A stretch of DNA of 64,000 nt from Pollutiaquabacter aromativorans (GTDB lineage Bacteria > Bacteroidota > Bacteroidia > AKYH767-A > 2013-40CM-41-45). The DNA lies in contig CP185379.1 of NCBI GenBank assembly GCA_049177215.1, forward strand, positions 3,286,001 through 3,350,000, in the 5' to 3' direction. The notes below the pieces were generated by a model, which saw nothing but the letters and a program-made list of their open reading frames with translations, was not told the DNA's origin and ran no database searches. Within the stretch, counting starts at the first letter, position 1. Each line of letters opens with the position of its first letter. The position numbers were made by a program, and so were the translations under genes. This document shows, in pieces, positions 63,873-64,000 of this stretch.

Positions 63873-64000
63873 ATGAAAAAAGTTTTCCGATCCTTAGTGC
63901 TGTCGTTACTGCTAGCGACGGCGGGATCAGTTGCAAACGCGCAGACAGCCGAACTGCAAGTGATCCACAACTGCGCGGACCCGGTCGCCGATTCCGTAGA
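63873..64000 (+). CDS. Exported DUF4397-like protein, N-terminal part (cut by window edge)
   Basis: The ATG at 63873 starts a frame that runs to the window end. KVFRSLVLSLLLATAGSVAN followed by AQTAE is a clear signal peptide. The mature start LQVIHNCADPVADSV resembles the first strand of DUF4397 domains ('vqviHnaaDp...VDvy'), which occur in large T9SS-exported proteins. The preceding 170 nt are AT-rich and hold no clear promoter pair. The rest of the protein lies outside. Confidence 0.7.
   Translation, partial: MKKVFRSLVLSLLLATAGSVANAQTAELQVIHNCADPVADSV

Overview
The window reads as a chromosome segment of a Bacteroidota bacterium. The evidence is four secreted proteins with type IX secretion (T9SS) C-terminal sorting domains, a PorW/SprE lipoprotein of the T9SS itself, an F1Fo-ATPase operon that stops after atpG with no beta or epsilon gene (the usual Bacteroidota split), SprB, GEVED and PKD repeat proteins, and several promoters of the phylum-specific form TTG-N18-20-TAnnTTTG. 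Most of the window is GC-rich with strong third-position GC bias, which is why long spurious antisense frames abound. No rRNA, tRNA or CRISPR array was seen.

Layout. 1-1,745: the tail of a probable methyltransferase and a GH3-family ANL enzyme on the minus strand. About 1,850-11,430: an abruptly AT-rich accessory island. It holds a broken NB-ARC/STAND NTPase gene, fragments of IS256- and IS110-family transposases, a broken RecD-like helicase, a frameshifted gene with a HEPN-like RNxxxH motif, an intact REP-associated tyrosine transposase (RAYT) and a decayed second copy. About 63-66 nt palindromes with GGCGGAATG/CATTCCGCC ends surround the RAYT genes and continue to 14,141 around a SWIM-finger protein and a ParD/RelE-like toxin-antitoxin pair. 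14,148-20,440: a TMTC-like membrane TPR protein, a GT2 glycosyltransferase, a secreted serine hydrolase and a membrane-anchored protein. 20,936-26,965: a copper-resistance cluster (AraC-type regulator, copA with one frameshift, HMA chaperone, DUF3347 protein, multicopper oxidase fused to a PcoB-like barrel). 27,258-35,741: small metabolic and stress genes, a DUF4160/DUF2442 pair, a TPR-adenylate cyclase, and a DJ-1 plus alpha/beta-hydrolase fusion divergent from an HxlR regulator. 35,816-40,631: a LysR regulator divergent from isocitrate dehydrogenase, a three-gene overlapping set ending in a DUF6671 protein, and an SbtA-like permease.

40,723-54,670: an M23 peptidase and porW diverge across a repeat-rich gap. 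These are followed by bactofilin, ATPase accessory genes, a GxxExxY nuclease-like cassette between 38-bp inverted repeats, an acyltransferase, a glycine-rich SprB-repeat T9SS cargo, and atpB-E-F-H-A-G. The likely signal peptide of atpB lies one frame away from the rest of the gene. 54,970-64,000: an M36 metalloprotease, a MarC protein, a large CUB/PKD/GEVED surface protein, a DUF421 protein, a thioredoxin-like ferredoxin with a small partner, and the start of a DUF4397-like exported protein.

Themes: the core regions serve energy coupling, T9SS export and copper detoxification. The 2-14 kb stretch looks like a decaying defence or mobile island colonised by RAYT-mobilised palindromes. Two inferred one-base frameshifts in otherwise intact genes (copA, atpB) may be assembly errors and should be checked against reads.
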